This document shows, in pieces, positions 33,723 through 40,989 of a DNA stretch of 64,000 bases. The number at the start of each line of letters is the position of its first letter. The stretch's first letter is position 1. Made by a program: the position numbers and the translations under genes. This DNA comes from Thalassovita sp. (GTDB lineage: Bacteria; Pseudomonadota; Alphaproteobacteria; Rhodobacterales; Rhodobacteraceae): the NCBI GenBank assembly GCA_017792425.1, contig CP051233.1, positions 1,522,402 to 1,586,401 on the forward strand, given 5' to 3'. The notes under the pieces are model-generated. The model saw only the letters and a program-made list of their open reading frames with translations, made no database searches and was not told the origin of the DNA.

Positions 33723-34340
33723 ATGCGTATCTTTCTGGCCTGTCTCCTGGCCCTGTCGATGGTGACTCCTGCAGTTGCCGAAACGTCGAAGGACCAGGAG
33801 CTGAAGCAGGAACAACGCGGGCAATTCGGCTCGTCTGAATCCTGGTTGAGCAAGCTGCTCAACCCGACACAAAAGCAAGCACAGATCAGCTACTCGAAAG
33901 AGTGGTTGGCGGGGCAGCCGTCCGCCAAGGGTGGCGATCAGTGGCGTTGCCTGGCCGAGGCGCTGTATTTCGAGGCGCGTGGCGAAAGCGTAAAAGGCCA
34001 GTTCGCCGTGGCCGAGGTGATCATGAACCGGGTGGACAGCCCGCGTTTCCCGGACACCGTCTGCGGGGTGATCCACCAGGGCACGGGCCGCAAATATCAG
34101 TGTCAGTTCACCTATACCTGTGACGGGTATGACGAGGTGATCCACGAAAAGAGCGCGTTCGAACGTGCCGGCAAGGTGGCCAAACTGATCCTCAACGGCG
34201 CGCCGCGCGCGCTGACCGATGGCGCAACCTACTATCACACCAAGGCGGTGAACCCGAAATGGTCGCGCAAGTTCGCGCGGACCGCGACGATTGGTGTGCA
34301 CCACTTCTATCGCCACCCCACTGAGATCTCCTTAAACTGA
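33723..34340 (+). CDS. Cell wall hydrolase, SleB family
   Basis: 205-residue exported protein. With the ATG at 33723 it has a clear signal peptide (MRIFLACLLALSMVTPAVAE). The SleB/Hydrolase_2 domain begins near residue 76 with CLAEALYFEARGESVKGQFAVAE and continues through NRVDSPRFPDTVCGVIHQG, QCQFTYTCDG and THYYH-like GATYYHTKAVNPKW. The glutamate in EALYFEARGE is the expected catalytic acid of this lytic-transglycosylase-like family. It should cut peptidoglycan glycan strands in the periplasm. The frame is open from 33627, but those residues precede the signal peptide and are rejected. Confidence 0.9.
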   Translation: MRIFLACLLALSMVTPAVAETSKDQELKQEQRGQFGSSESWLSKLLNPTQKQAQISYSKEWLAGQPSAKGGDQWRCLAEALYFEARGESVKGQFAVAEVIMNRVDSPRFPDTVCGVIHQGTGRKYQCQFTYTCDGYDEVIHEKSAFERAGKVAKLILNGAPRALTDGATYYHTKAVNPKWSRKFARTATIGVHHFYRHPTEISLN

Positions 34341-34441
34341 TCGCGGATGACGGTTTTCACAGGGAAACAGGCGGTCTTTGCCTGTTCCTTGGGGGCTTGC
34401 GGGGGTAGGGTGTCGGTGATCGTTGCCGGCCCGAGGATAGC

Positions 34442-35362
34442 ATGAGCCATGAACTGAAATGGGCCTTCGCCCATCCGTCCGAACGCGCAGCCGGGACTGC
34501 GGGCGAGGGGCCGCTGGACCGGATTTCCCTGCGTGACTACGTGGTCGAGGTGGAAATCGGGGCCTTCCAGAAGGAGCGCGGCACCACCCAGCGCGTACGG
34601 TTCAACATCGTGGTCGAGGTGCGCCCGCTGACCGGGCCAGTGGATGATGATGTGGATCGCATCCTGTCCTATGACCGTGTGACAGAGGCGATCGCCCTTG
34701 AACTGGCGGCCGAGCGTCTGAACCTGCTGGAAACCCTGGCTGAACGGGTGGCCGAGCGCATCCTGGACGAACCGCAGGCGGAACGGGTTTTCGTCCGTAT
34801 CGAGAAGCTGGACCGTGGCCCCGGTGCGCTGGGGGTGGAAATCGTGAGATCGCGCACGCCAGACCGTCTGTCGCATCTCCCGGAGGAAAAGCCCCACCCG
34901 CAAGTGGTTTACCTGTCCAATGCCGCGATAGCCTCGCCCCTGCTGTCAGTGTGGATCGACCAGATGGCCGAGGAACACCGCCCGACGATCCTGTGCGTGG
35001 GGGCGTCGGATACGCCTGCGCCGCAAAGCTCTCACCGGATGGCGCAACGGCGGATTGATCTGCTGGCGATAGAACAGAACGCCTGGGTTCTGGCGGGGCG
35101 GGACAAGCGATGCGTCGTGGTGAACACGCGGACGGAACTGGACTGGTCGATGAAGAACGACCAGATCAGTGTCTGGGCCCCGTCCAAGATCGTGCTGGAC
35201 GCGGTGGACGGGCCTTCTGCGCAACCGCGCGACGCGCTGGCGCTGATGCTGTGGTTTGCCCGCGAAATGCAGGCTGCCGACGTGCTGATCATCGGGGAAG
35301 AACTGCCAGTGGACGACAGCCTGCCGCTGCGCGCCGTGGCGGTGGACGTGAAGATGCTGTAA
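34442..35362 (+). CDS. folB: Dihydroneopterin aldolase with extra C-terminal domain
   Basis: Folate-pathway aldolase making 6-hydroxymethyl-dihydropterin. Residues about 25-145 are a FolB domain: ISLRDYVVEVEIGAFQKERGTTQRVRFNIVVEV, then LSYDRVTEAI and LLETLAERVAERIL, ending in the strand VFVRIEKLDRGPGALGVEIVR. At 306 residues the protein is more than twice the usual 120. The C-terminal part (about 155-306) has no folate-enzyme motif I know. It contains ILCVGASDTPAPQSS and AADVLIIGEELPVDDSLPLRAVAVDVKML, which look like an alternating alpha/beta fold. folP follows after 25 bases. Confidence 0.85.
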   Translation: MSHELKWAFAHPSERAAGTAGEGPLDRISLRDYVVEVEIGAFQKERGTTQRVRFNIVVEVRPLTGPVDDDVDRILSYDRVTEAIALELAAERLNLLETLAERVAERILDEPQAERVFVRIEKLDRGPGALGVEIVRSRTPDRLSHLPEEKPHPQVVYLSNAAIASPLLSVWIDQMAEEHRPTILCVGASDTPAPQSSHRMAQRRIDLLAIEQNAWVLAGRDKRCVVVNTRTELDWSMKNDQISVWAPSKIVLDAVDGPSAQPRDALALMLWFAREMQAADVLIIGEELPVDDSLPLRAVAVDVKML

Positions 35363-35387
35363 GTGCTCGTCCAGCCCGGAGGACACC

Positions 35388-36398
35388 ATGAAGCAGTATT
35401 ATCGCCCAATCCCCCAGATTGACCCATGCCGGCCGGAGGGCGCGCTGCCTCTGGCCGGTGGCTGGGCCTGGTTCGACCGGATAGAGGTGCTGACCCGCGA
35501 CAGCGCCCGCCTGATCCCGGCAAAAGATGCCCCGGCAGAGGTTCTGGACCGCCTGACCACGCCCCGCGCCGCGGTGGCAGGGGTGGCGATGGATCGGCCC
35601 TCGGTCATGGGGATCCTGAACGTGACACCGGACAGTTTCTCGGACGGGGGGGATCACGATGCGCCGGACGCGGCGCTGGATCATGCCCGGCTGATGGTGG
35701 CGCTGGGGGCGGACATGATCGACGTGGGCGGGGAATCGACCCGCCCCGGTGCAGAATGGGTGCCCGATGCGATGGAAATCGCGCGGACCGAACCGGTGAT
35801 CGCCCGTATCCGGCGCGACCTGCGGGTACCGGTGTCCATCGACACGCGCAAGGAACCCGTCGCCCGCGCTGCCGTGGCTGCCGGAGCGGATGCGGTCAAC
35901 GATGTGTCCGGGTTCACCTTTGACGCCGCGCTGGCAGGGTATTGCGCCGCCGAGGGCCTGCCGGTGATGGCGATGCACGCGCAGGGTGATCCGCAAACGA
36001 TGCAGGATGCGCCTGGCTATGACAACGTCCTGCTGGATGTCTATGATTTCCTGGAAGAGCGCGTTGCCCATCTGGAAAGCCTCGGAATCCCGCGTGCCCG
36101 GATCATGGTGGATCCCGGTATCGGCTTTGGCAAGACGCTGGATCATAACCTGGCGCTGCTGAACCGGCTGTCGCTGTTCCATGCGCTGGGGTGCGCGATC
36201 CTGTTGGGCGTGTCGCGCAAACGATTCATCGGCACGCTGGGCAACGCGCCCGACCCCAAGGACCGCATGGCCGGATCGGTATCGGTGGCGCTGCACGGGG
36301 TGATGAACGGCGCGCAGATGGTCCGGGTTCACGATGTCGTCGAAACCCGGTCCGCGCTGAACCTGTGGATGGCCGTGTCGCGGGGACGGGCCGATTGA
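35388..36398 (+). CDS. folP: Dihydropteroate synthase
   Basis: Condenses 6-hydroxymethyl-dihydropterin diphosphate with p-aminobenzoate, the sulfonamide target step of folate synthesis. The 336-residue protein has the DHPS motifs MGILNVTPDSFSDGG, MIDVGGESTRPGA, AVNDVSGF, HAQGDPQTMQ, GIGFGKTLDHNLALLN and LLGVSRKRFIG. It carries an N-terminal extension of about 70 residues before the TIM barrel. GGAGG lies before the ATG. It forms a folB-folP pair; folK is not present in the window, and a bidirectional terminator follows. Confidence 0.96.
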   Translation: MKQYYRPIPQIDPCRPEGALPLAGGWAWFDRIEVLTRDSARLIPAKDAPAEVLDRLTTPRAAVAGVAMDRPSVMGILNVTPDSFSDGGDHDAPDAALDHARLMVALGADMIDVGGESTRPGAEWVPDAMEIARTEPVIARIRRDLRVPVSIDTRKEPVARAAVAAGADAVNDVSGFTFDAALAGYCAAEGLPVMAMHAQGDPQTMQDAPGYDNVLLDVYDFLEERVAHLESLGIPRARIMVDPGIGFGKTLDHNLALLNRLSLFHALGCAILLGVSRKRFIGTLGNAPDPKDRMAGSVSVALHGVMNGAQMVRVHDVVETRSALNLWMAVSRGRAD

Positions 36399-36406
36399 CC
36401 CAAGGA

Positions 36407-36434
36407 AAAGCCCCGGCAAATCTGCCGGGGCTTT
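36407..36434. terminator. Bidirectional terminator between folP and ilvC
   Basis: AAAGCCCCGGCA (36407-36418) pairs perfectly with TGCCGGGGCTTT (36423-36434) around the loop AATC. The arms end in T on both strands, so it can serve both convergent genes. Confidence 0.85.
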
Positions 36435-36483
36435 CCGCGTCTCAACCCGTAGGGTGCGTGCTTGCACGCACCGCCACCGGTGA

Positions 36484-37506
36484 TCAGTTCTTCGACTTGT
36501 CGACCATCTTGCCGGCCGAGATCCACGGCATCATGCCGCGCAGTTTGGCGCCGGTGGCTTCGATGGCATGCTCATCATTGGCACGACGCGAGGCTTTGAT
36601 TGTGGGCTGGCCAACCGCGTTTTCCAGCATGAAATCGCGCACGAACTTGCCCTGCTGGATGTCGGTCAGGACTTCTTTCATGGCTTTCTTGGTCTGCTCA
36701 TAGGGCAGGATGCGCGGGCCGGTGACGTACTGGCCGTATTCTGCGGTGTTCGAGATCGAGTAATCCATGTTGGCGATACCACCTTCATAGATCAGGTCGA
36801 CGATCAGCTTCACTTCGTGCAGACATTCGAAATAGGCCATCTCCGGCGCATAACCGGCTTCGACCAGGGTTTCGAAACCGCAGCGGATCAGCTCGACCAG
36901 GCCACCGCACAGCACGGCCTGTTCGCCGAACAGGTCGGTTTCGCATTCTTCGCGGAAGTTGGTTTCGATGATGCCCGAACGGCCGCCACCGATGGCCGAG
37001 CAGTAGGACAGGCCGATTTCCAGCGCGCGGCCGGACGCGTCCTGGTGAACCGCGACCAGGCAGGGTACGCCGCCGCCCTTGGTGTATTCGCCGCGCACGG
37101 TGTGGCCGGGGCCCTTGGGCGCCATCATGATGACGTCAACGCCGGGCTTCGGTTCGATCAGGCCAAAATGCACGTTCAGACCGTGGGCAAAGGCAATCGC
37201 CGCGCCTTCGCGCAGGTTGTCATGGACGTATTTCTTGTAGGTTTCGGCCTGCAGTTCGTCGGGCATGGTGAACATGATGACGTCACACCAGGCCGCCGCT
37301 TCGGCGATGCCCATGACCTTCAGCCCTTCGCCTTCGGCCTTCTTGGCCGAGGGCGAGCCTTCGCGCAGGGCGACGACAACGTTCTTGGCGCCCGAATCGC
37401 GCAGGTTCAGCGCGTGGGCGTGGCCCTGGCTGCCATAGCCCAGGATGGCGACCTTCAGGTCTTTGATCAGGTTGATGTCGCAATCGCGGTCGTAGTAAAC
37501 GCGCAT
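36484..37506 (-). CDS. ilvC: Ketol-acid reductoisomerase (class I, NADP+)
   Basis: Second common step of isoleucine and valine synthesis. The 340-residue protein begins MRVYYDRDCDINLIKDLKVAILGYGSQGHAHALNLRDSG, with the GxGxxG-type NADPH site shown here as GYGSQGHAHALNL. The acid-and-metal region around DLFGEQAVLCGG and AGYAPEMAYFECLHEVKLIVDLIYEGG is that of class I KARI. Length and motifs are complete. It is divergent from an Lrp-family regulator 135 bases away, whose AT-rich intergenic region holds a near-palindrome. Confidence 0.97.
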   Translation of the reverse strand: MRVYYDRDCDINLIKDLKVAILGYGSQGHAHALNLRDSGAKNVVVALREGSPSAKKAEGEGLKVMGIAEAAAWCDVIMFTMPDELQAETYKKYVHDNLREGAAIAFAHGLNVHFGLIEPKPGVDVIMMAPKGPGHTVRGEYTKGGGVPCLVAVHQDASGRALEIGLSYCSAIGGGRSGIIETNFREECETDLFGEQAVLCGGLVELIRCGFETLVEAGYAPEMAYFECLHEVKLIVDLIYEGGIANMDYSISNTAEYGQYVTGPRILPYEQTKKAMKEVLTDIQQGKFVRDFMLENAVGQPTIKASRRANDEHAIEATGAKLRGMMPWISAGKMVDKSKN

Positions 37507-37587
37507 GGGGGCGCTCCTTCTTTCTCGTGTTGTTCTGGGGGGAATATCTGTGAAAACAGAAGAATTTGGGTTTCAAAATTTGATATT

Positions 37588-37617
37588 CTTTCGCAATCAT
37601 GTAAGAAAGTATTCCTG
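37588..37617. promoter_or_regulatory. Candidate Lrp-type operator between ilvC and lrp
   Basis: GATATTCTTTC and GAAAGTATTCC flank a roughly 12-base centre (within 37581-37617) and form a near-palindrome: the reverse complement of the left arm is GAAAGAATATC. The gap 37507-37641 is unusually A/T-rich for this genome, as is common for Lrp-bound DNA. Assignment to the adjacent regulator is inference. Confidence 0.5.
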
Positions 37618-37641
37618 AATACATGAAATAGCGGATAAATC

Positions 37642-38097
37642 ATGCTGGATGATACCGACAGGCGCATCCTGCGCCAGTTCCAGGCGGACCCGAACCTGTC
37701 CACGGCCGAGCTGGCCGAAAGGGCTGGAATCACCCAAGCCACCTGTTGGCGCAGGCTGGAACGGATGCAGGCGCGCGGGGTGCTGCTGGGGCAGCAGGCG
37801 GTGATCGACTGGCGCGTCCTTGGCTACGAGGTCGAGGTCAGCCTGCGCATCACGCTGGACAAGACTGACCCGCGTGCCTTCGACGATTTCATCGCCGCCG
37901 CCCGCGAGGTGCCAGAAGTGTTGGAAATCCAGACCTTCCTGGGACAGGTGGACGTGCGCCTGTCGGTGATCGCCCGCGACATGGCGCATTACCAGCAGAT
38001 CTATCGCACCCGCATCCTGACCCTGCCGCATATCGCGGACCTTGACGCGCTGATGCATGTCGCGCGCATCAAGGAAGACGAGGTGCTGCCGGTATGA
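37642..38097 (+). CDS. Lrp/AsnC family transcriptional regulator (divergent to ilvC)
   Basis: 151 residues. The N-terminal winged helix-turn-helix is LDDTDRRILRQFQADPNLSTAELAERAGITQATCWRRLERMQARGVL (shown in part as LAERAGITQATCWRRLERM). The C-terminal RAM ligand domain has VSLRITLDKTDPRAFDDF and VLEIQTFLGQVDVRLSVIARD. Its divergent position to ilvC suggests control of branched-chain amino-acid synthesis and of itself. The ligand is unknown. The second Lrp gene follows on the same strand with a repeat element between them. Confidence 0.92.
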   Translation: MLDDTDRRILRQFQADPNLSTAELAERAGITQATCWRRLERMQARGVLLGQQAVIDWRVLGYEVEVSLRITLDKTDPRAFDDFIAAAREVPEVLEIQTFLGQVDVRLSVIARDMAHYQQIYRTRILTLPHIADLDALMHVARIKEDEVLPV

Positions 38098-38130
38098 ATC
38101 CGACATCTCCACAATTCACCACGCCGCGGG

Positions 38131-38191
38131 TTCATCTTGCCGGAAATACTCTGGGGGTGAATGGCCGCAGGCCAGAGGGGGCAACGCCCCC
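38131..38191 (-). repeat. Dispersed hairpin repeat, full copy (c)
   Basis: On the minus strand this reads: hairpin GGGGGC-gtt-GCCCCC, then CTCTGGCCTGCGGCCATT, then CACCCCC, then the core that begins GAGTATTTCC and ends GGCAAGATGAA (core at 38131-38151). About 25 bases upstream of the core are identical to copy a at 8625-8691. It lies between the two Lrp genes. Confidence 0.8.
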
Positions 38192-38247
38192 TGACCCCGC
38201 TCGCCGCAGGCGAATCCGGATTCCTGTCCACGGTTCCGCGCTTACCC

Positions 38248-38703
38248 ATGTTTGACCTCGACGAAATGGACCGTCAGATTTTGCGCTCCCTGGCGCAGGA
38301 CGCCACGCTTTCGGCCGGGACGCTTGGCCGCCGCCTCGGGCTCAGCCAGCCTGCCACCTGGCGGCGAGTGAAGCGCCTGCAGGAACTGGGCGCGATCAAG
38401 GGCCGCCGCCTGGTGCTGGACCGCGAAAAGCTGGGCTTTGGCGTCACCGTGTTTCTGGGGGTGAAACTGGCCACCAAAGGGCGTGTCAGCCTCGAAGATT
38501 TCGAGCGTGTCGTCACCGCCATCCCCGAGGTGCAGACCGTGGAGCACATCCTCGGTATCTACGACTACCGCCTGAAAATCGTTGCCCGCGACATCCCGGA
38601 TTTCGAGCGCGTCCTGCGTCGTCGCATCATGGCGCTACCGGGCGTCGGCAACGTAGAGGCCAACGTCATGCTGTCCGAGGAGCGCCGCCCCGGGCCGTTG
38701 TGA
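38248..38703 (+). CDS. Lrp/AsnC family transcriptional regulator
   Basis: 151 residues from the ATG at 38248. The helix-turn-helix GRRLGLSQPATWRRVKRLQELGAIKG and the RAM domain (GVTVFLGVKLATKGRVSLEDF, TVEHILGIYDYRLKIVARDI) are complete. The frame is open upstream to 38161 but that part is the repeat element. It is about one third identical in appearance to the Lrp protein just before it, so the two may have arisen by duplication or be unrelated neighbours. It is 75 bases upstream of a class V aminotransferase gene and is the natural candidate to regulate it. Confidence 0.9.
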   Translation: MFDLDEMDRQILRSLAQDATLSAGTLGRRLGLSQPATWRRVKRLQELGAIKGRRLVLDREKLGFGVTVFLGVKLATKGRVSLEDFERVVTAIPEVQTVEHILGIYDYRLKIVARDIPDFERVLRRRIMALPGVGNVEANVMLSEERRPGPL

Positions 38704-38778
38704 CCTGTATGCGACTGTAGGCTTGGACAAGCCTTTCAATCCGCGTTACCCCAGTGTCAGACAAGAGGGAGTACACAC

Positions 38779-39906
38779 ATGGCCGCATTGCTCGATACCG
38801 TCGACCCGGATGGCTTGCAGGAATTTTCGGTGGTTTTCACCGACCGATCGCTGAACCACATGTCCGTCACCTTCCAACAGGTGATGCGCGACATCTCCGG
38901 GATGCTGAAGGAGGTCTACAACGCCGACGGCGTGGCCCTCGTTCCCGGTGGCGGTACATACGGGATGGAGGCCGTTGCCCGCCAGTTCGGCCATGACGCC
39001 CATGCGTTGATCGTGCGCAACGGCTGGTTCTCTTACCGTTGGAGCCAGATATTCGAAGCCGGGGAATTCGCCGCCCAGACCACCGTGTTCAAGGCCCGCC
39101 AGACCGGCAATGGTGCACAGGCCCCGTTCGCCCCCGCCCCGATCGAGGAGGTGACACAAGCCATTCGCGACGCCAAGCCGGACGTGGTGTTCGCGCCGCA
39201 TGTGGAAACCAGCGCCGGGCTGATCCTGCCCGATGACTATATCACCGCGCTGGCGGCGGCCGCGCACGAGGTCGGGGCATTGATGGTGCTGGACTGCATC
39301 GCCAGCGGTTGCGTCTGGGTGGATATGAAGACCACGGGCGTGGATGTGCTGATCTCGGCCCCGCAAAAGGGCTGGTCGGCGTCGCCTTCGGCAGGCTTGG
39401 TGATGATGTCCGGGCGCGCGCTCAAGCGGCTGGAAAACACCCGGTCGGACAGTTTCGCGATTGATCTGAAGAAATGGCATTCCATCATGCAGGCCTATGA
39501 AAACGGTGGCCATGCCTATCATGCGACCATGCCCACCGATGCCCTGCGGGCGTTCCGGGATACGATGGCGGAAACGCGCGACTATGGCTTTGAAAAGCTG
39601 CGAGCGGCGCAATGGGCCCTGGGCGACGGCGTGCGTCAGATGATGAAGGCCAAGGGCATAACCTCGGTCGCTGCCGAAGGTTTTGGCGCGCCTGGGGTTG
39701 TGGTCAGCTATACCGCCGATCCCGAGATCCAGAACGGCAAGAAATTCGCCGCCCAGGGCATGCAGATCGCCGCTGGCGTTCCGTTGGCCTGCGACGAACC
39801 AGAAGGCTTCATGACCTTCCGCTTGGGCCTGTTCGGGCTGGACAAACTGTATGACGTCCCCGCCACGCTGGCGCGGTTGCAGGCGGTTGTTGACAAGGTG
39901 CTGTAG
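38779..39906 (+). CDS. Class V aminotransferase (serine-pyruvate/alanine-glyoxylate type)
   Basis: PLP-dependent aminotransferase of 375 residues. VPGGGTYGMEAVARQF lies in the cofactor-binding part, DCIASGCVWVDM follows the conserved Asp-containing strand, and the PLP lysine is in ISAPQKGWSASPSAGLVMM. The closest named group by these motifs is alanine-glyoxylate/serine-pyruvate aminotransferase, but substrates of this fold are diverse. It has an upstream Lrp regulator and a strong terminator behind it, so it probably forms its own transcription unit. Confidence 0.87.
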   Translation: MAALLDTVDPDGLQEFSVVFTDRSLNHMSVTFQQVMRDISGMLKEVYNADGVALVPGGGTYGMEAVARQFGHDAHALIVRNGWFSYRWSQIFEAGEFAAQTTVFKARQTGNGAQAPFAPAPIEEVTQAIRDAKPDVVFAPHVETSAGLILPDDYITALAAAAHEVGALMVLDCIASGCVWVDMKTTGVDVLISAPQKGWSASPSAGLVMMSGRALKRLENTRSDSFAIDLKKWHSIMQAYENGGHAYHATMPTDALRAFRDTMAETRDYGFEKLRAAQWALGDGVRQMMKAKGITSVAAEGFGAPGVVVSYTADPEIQNGKKFAAQGMQIAAGVPLACDEPEGFMTFRLGLFGLDKLYDVPATLARLQAVVDKVL

Positions 39907-39922
39907 GCGCAGCGATTCCCGG

Positions 39923-39958
39923 AAAAAACGCGACCGTTCGAAAGGGCGGTCGTTTTTT
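39923..39958 (+). terminator. Rho-independent terminator after the aminotransferase
   Basis: CGACCG (39931-39936) pairs with CGGTCG (39947-39952), preceded by AAAAAACG and followed by TTTTTT (39953-39958). The A-run upstream also allows the stem to extend. Confidence 0.8.
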
Positions 39959-40109
39959 GTTTCGGTTCGGCGACTGCATGCAGGTTGGGCCGGGGGCAGG
40001 GCAGGCGGGCGTGTCGGTCGGGCCAGTTAGCAACGTGCTGAAATTTCAGACATTTCCCGCTGCTGTGCAGCAAGCCGTTAACAAATCAACATTCAAAAAC
40101 ACGAATATT

Positions 40110-40160
40110 ATTAATAGGTTAATGTGTGCCGATTTCCGAATTGAACATGACCTAGGTCAA
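40110..40160 (+). promoter_or_regulatory. CRP/FNR-type box and AT-rich inverted repeat upstream of nap
   Basis: ATGAC-CTAG-GTCAA (40147-40160) is one base from the TTGAC-N4-GTCAA form bound by NnrR/Dnr-type regulators of the CRP/FNR family. It ends 43 bases before the GTG of napF. Upstream, ATTAA-TAGG-TTAAT (40110-40123) is a second perfect inverted repeat of the same 14-base size. The 39959-40109 stretch holds no gene. Control by oxygen or nitrogen oxides is inferred. Confidence 0.6.
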
Positions 40161-40203
40161 ATAAGTACCGATCGAAAGCTGCTAACAAGCCCGTGAGCTA
40201 CTC

Positions 40204-40719
40204 GTGAGCGGACAGATGACACACGCCCCAGCCAGACGTGCCTTTCTGAAGGGCCGTTTCAGCCAAACCGATGTGATGCGCCCCCTTGGCGCTGTCACGC
40301 CAGAGGCGTTTGCCGAGCAATGCACCCAATGCGGCGATTGCGCCCGGGCCTGTCCCGAAGCCATCATCATGCGCGACGACGAAGGGTTCCCGGTCGTCGA
40401 TCTGAACCGCGGCGAGTGCACATTCTGCGAAGACTGCAGCGATGCCTGTGAAACCGGCGCGCTGTCGGCGGAACGGGTCTGGGGTTGGCGCGCGGAAGCC
40501 GCGCAATCCTGCCTGTCGCTGAACGCCGTGACCTGCCGCACCTGCGAGGATCACTGCGATGCGCGCGCAATCCGGTTCCGGCTGATGACCGGGGGCCGTT
40601 CCGCGCCTGAATTCGATCCGGCCGCCTGCACCGGCTGCGGGGCCTGTGCCCCGGTCTGCCCTGCAAACGCGATCCGGTTCCACCACATCCAGAAGCATGA
40701 CGGAGGACGCCCATGCTGA
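40204..40719 (+). CDS. napF: Ferredoxin-type protein NapF
   Basis: Cytoplasmic iron-sulfur accessory protein of periplasmic nitrate reductase, thought to act on NapA before export. The 171-residue protein carries four cysteine clusters: CTQCGDCARACP, CTFCEDCSDAC, a less regular CLSLNAVTCRTCEDHC, and CTGCGACAPVCP. These fit three or four 4Fe-4S sites. It starts with SGQMTHAPARRAFLKGRF, the Arg-rich NapF opening. The GTG at 40204 is my choice; an ATG at 40216 is equally possible because neither has a strong ribosome-binding site. napD overlaps its end by seven bases. Confidence 0.92.
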   Translation: MSGQMTHAPARRAFLKGRFSQTDVMRPLGAVTPEAFAEQCTQCGDCARACPEAIIMRDDEGFPVVDLNRGECTFCEDCSDACETGALSAERVWGWRAEAAQSCLSLNAVTCRTCEDHCDARAIRFRLMTGGRSAPEFDPAACTGCGACAPVCPANAIRFHHIQKHDGGRPC

Positions 40720-40976
40720 ACATCTGTGGATGCCTGGTTCACGCAATGCCAGAAACCGTTGAGCAGGTCGTCGCGGCCATCAACGGCATGGACGGCTGCG
40801 AGACCCACGCCCATCAGGACGGGCGCATCGTCGTCACCGTCGAAGACACCGAGACCAAGCGCGCTTCGGATCAGATCATGGACATGCATCAGATCCCTGG
40901 CGTGCTGACTGTAACCCTGACCTATCACCATTTCGAACCGCTCGGCCTTGACGAGGCCGCGGCGCAAGCTCTCTGA
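40713..40976 (+). CDS. napD: Nitrate reductase chaperone NapD
   Basis: 87-residue cytoplasmic chaperone that binds the Tat signal of NapA and holds it until the molybdenum cofactor is inserted. The start ICGCLVHAMPETVEQVVAAINGMDGCE and the following VVTVEDTETKRASDQIMDMHQIPGVLTVTLTYHHFE are the ferredoxin-like NapD fold. It overlaps napF and lies 13 bases before napA, in whose leader the twin-arginine motif is recognised. Confidence 0.93.
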   Translation: MLNICGCLVHAMPETVEQVVAAINGMDGCETHAHQDGRIVVTVEDTETKRASDQIMDMHQIPGVLTVTLTYHHFEPLGLDEAAAQAL

Positions 40977-40989
40977 GGAGGCCCAGCCA

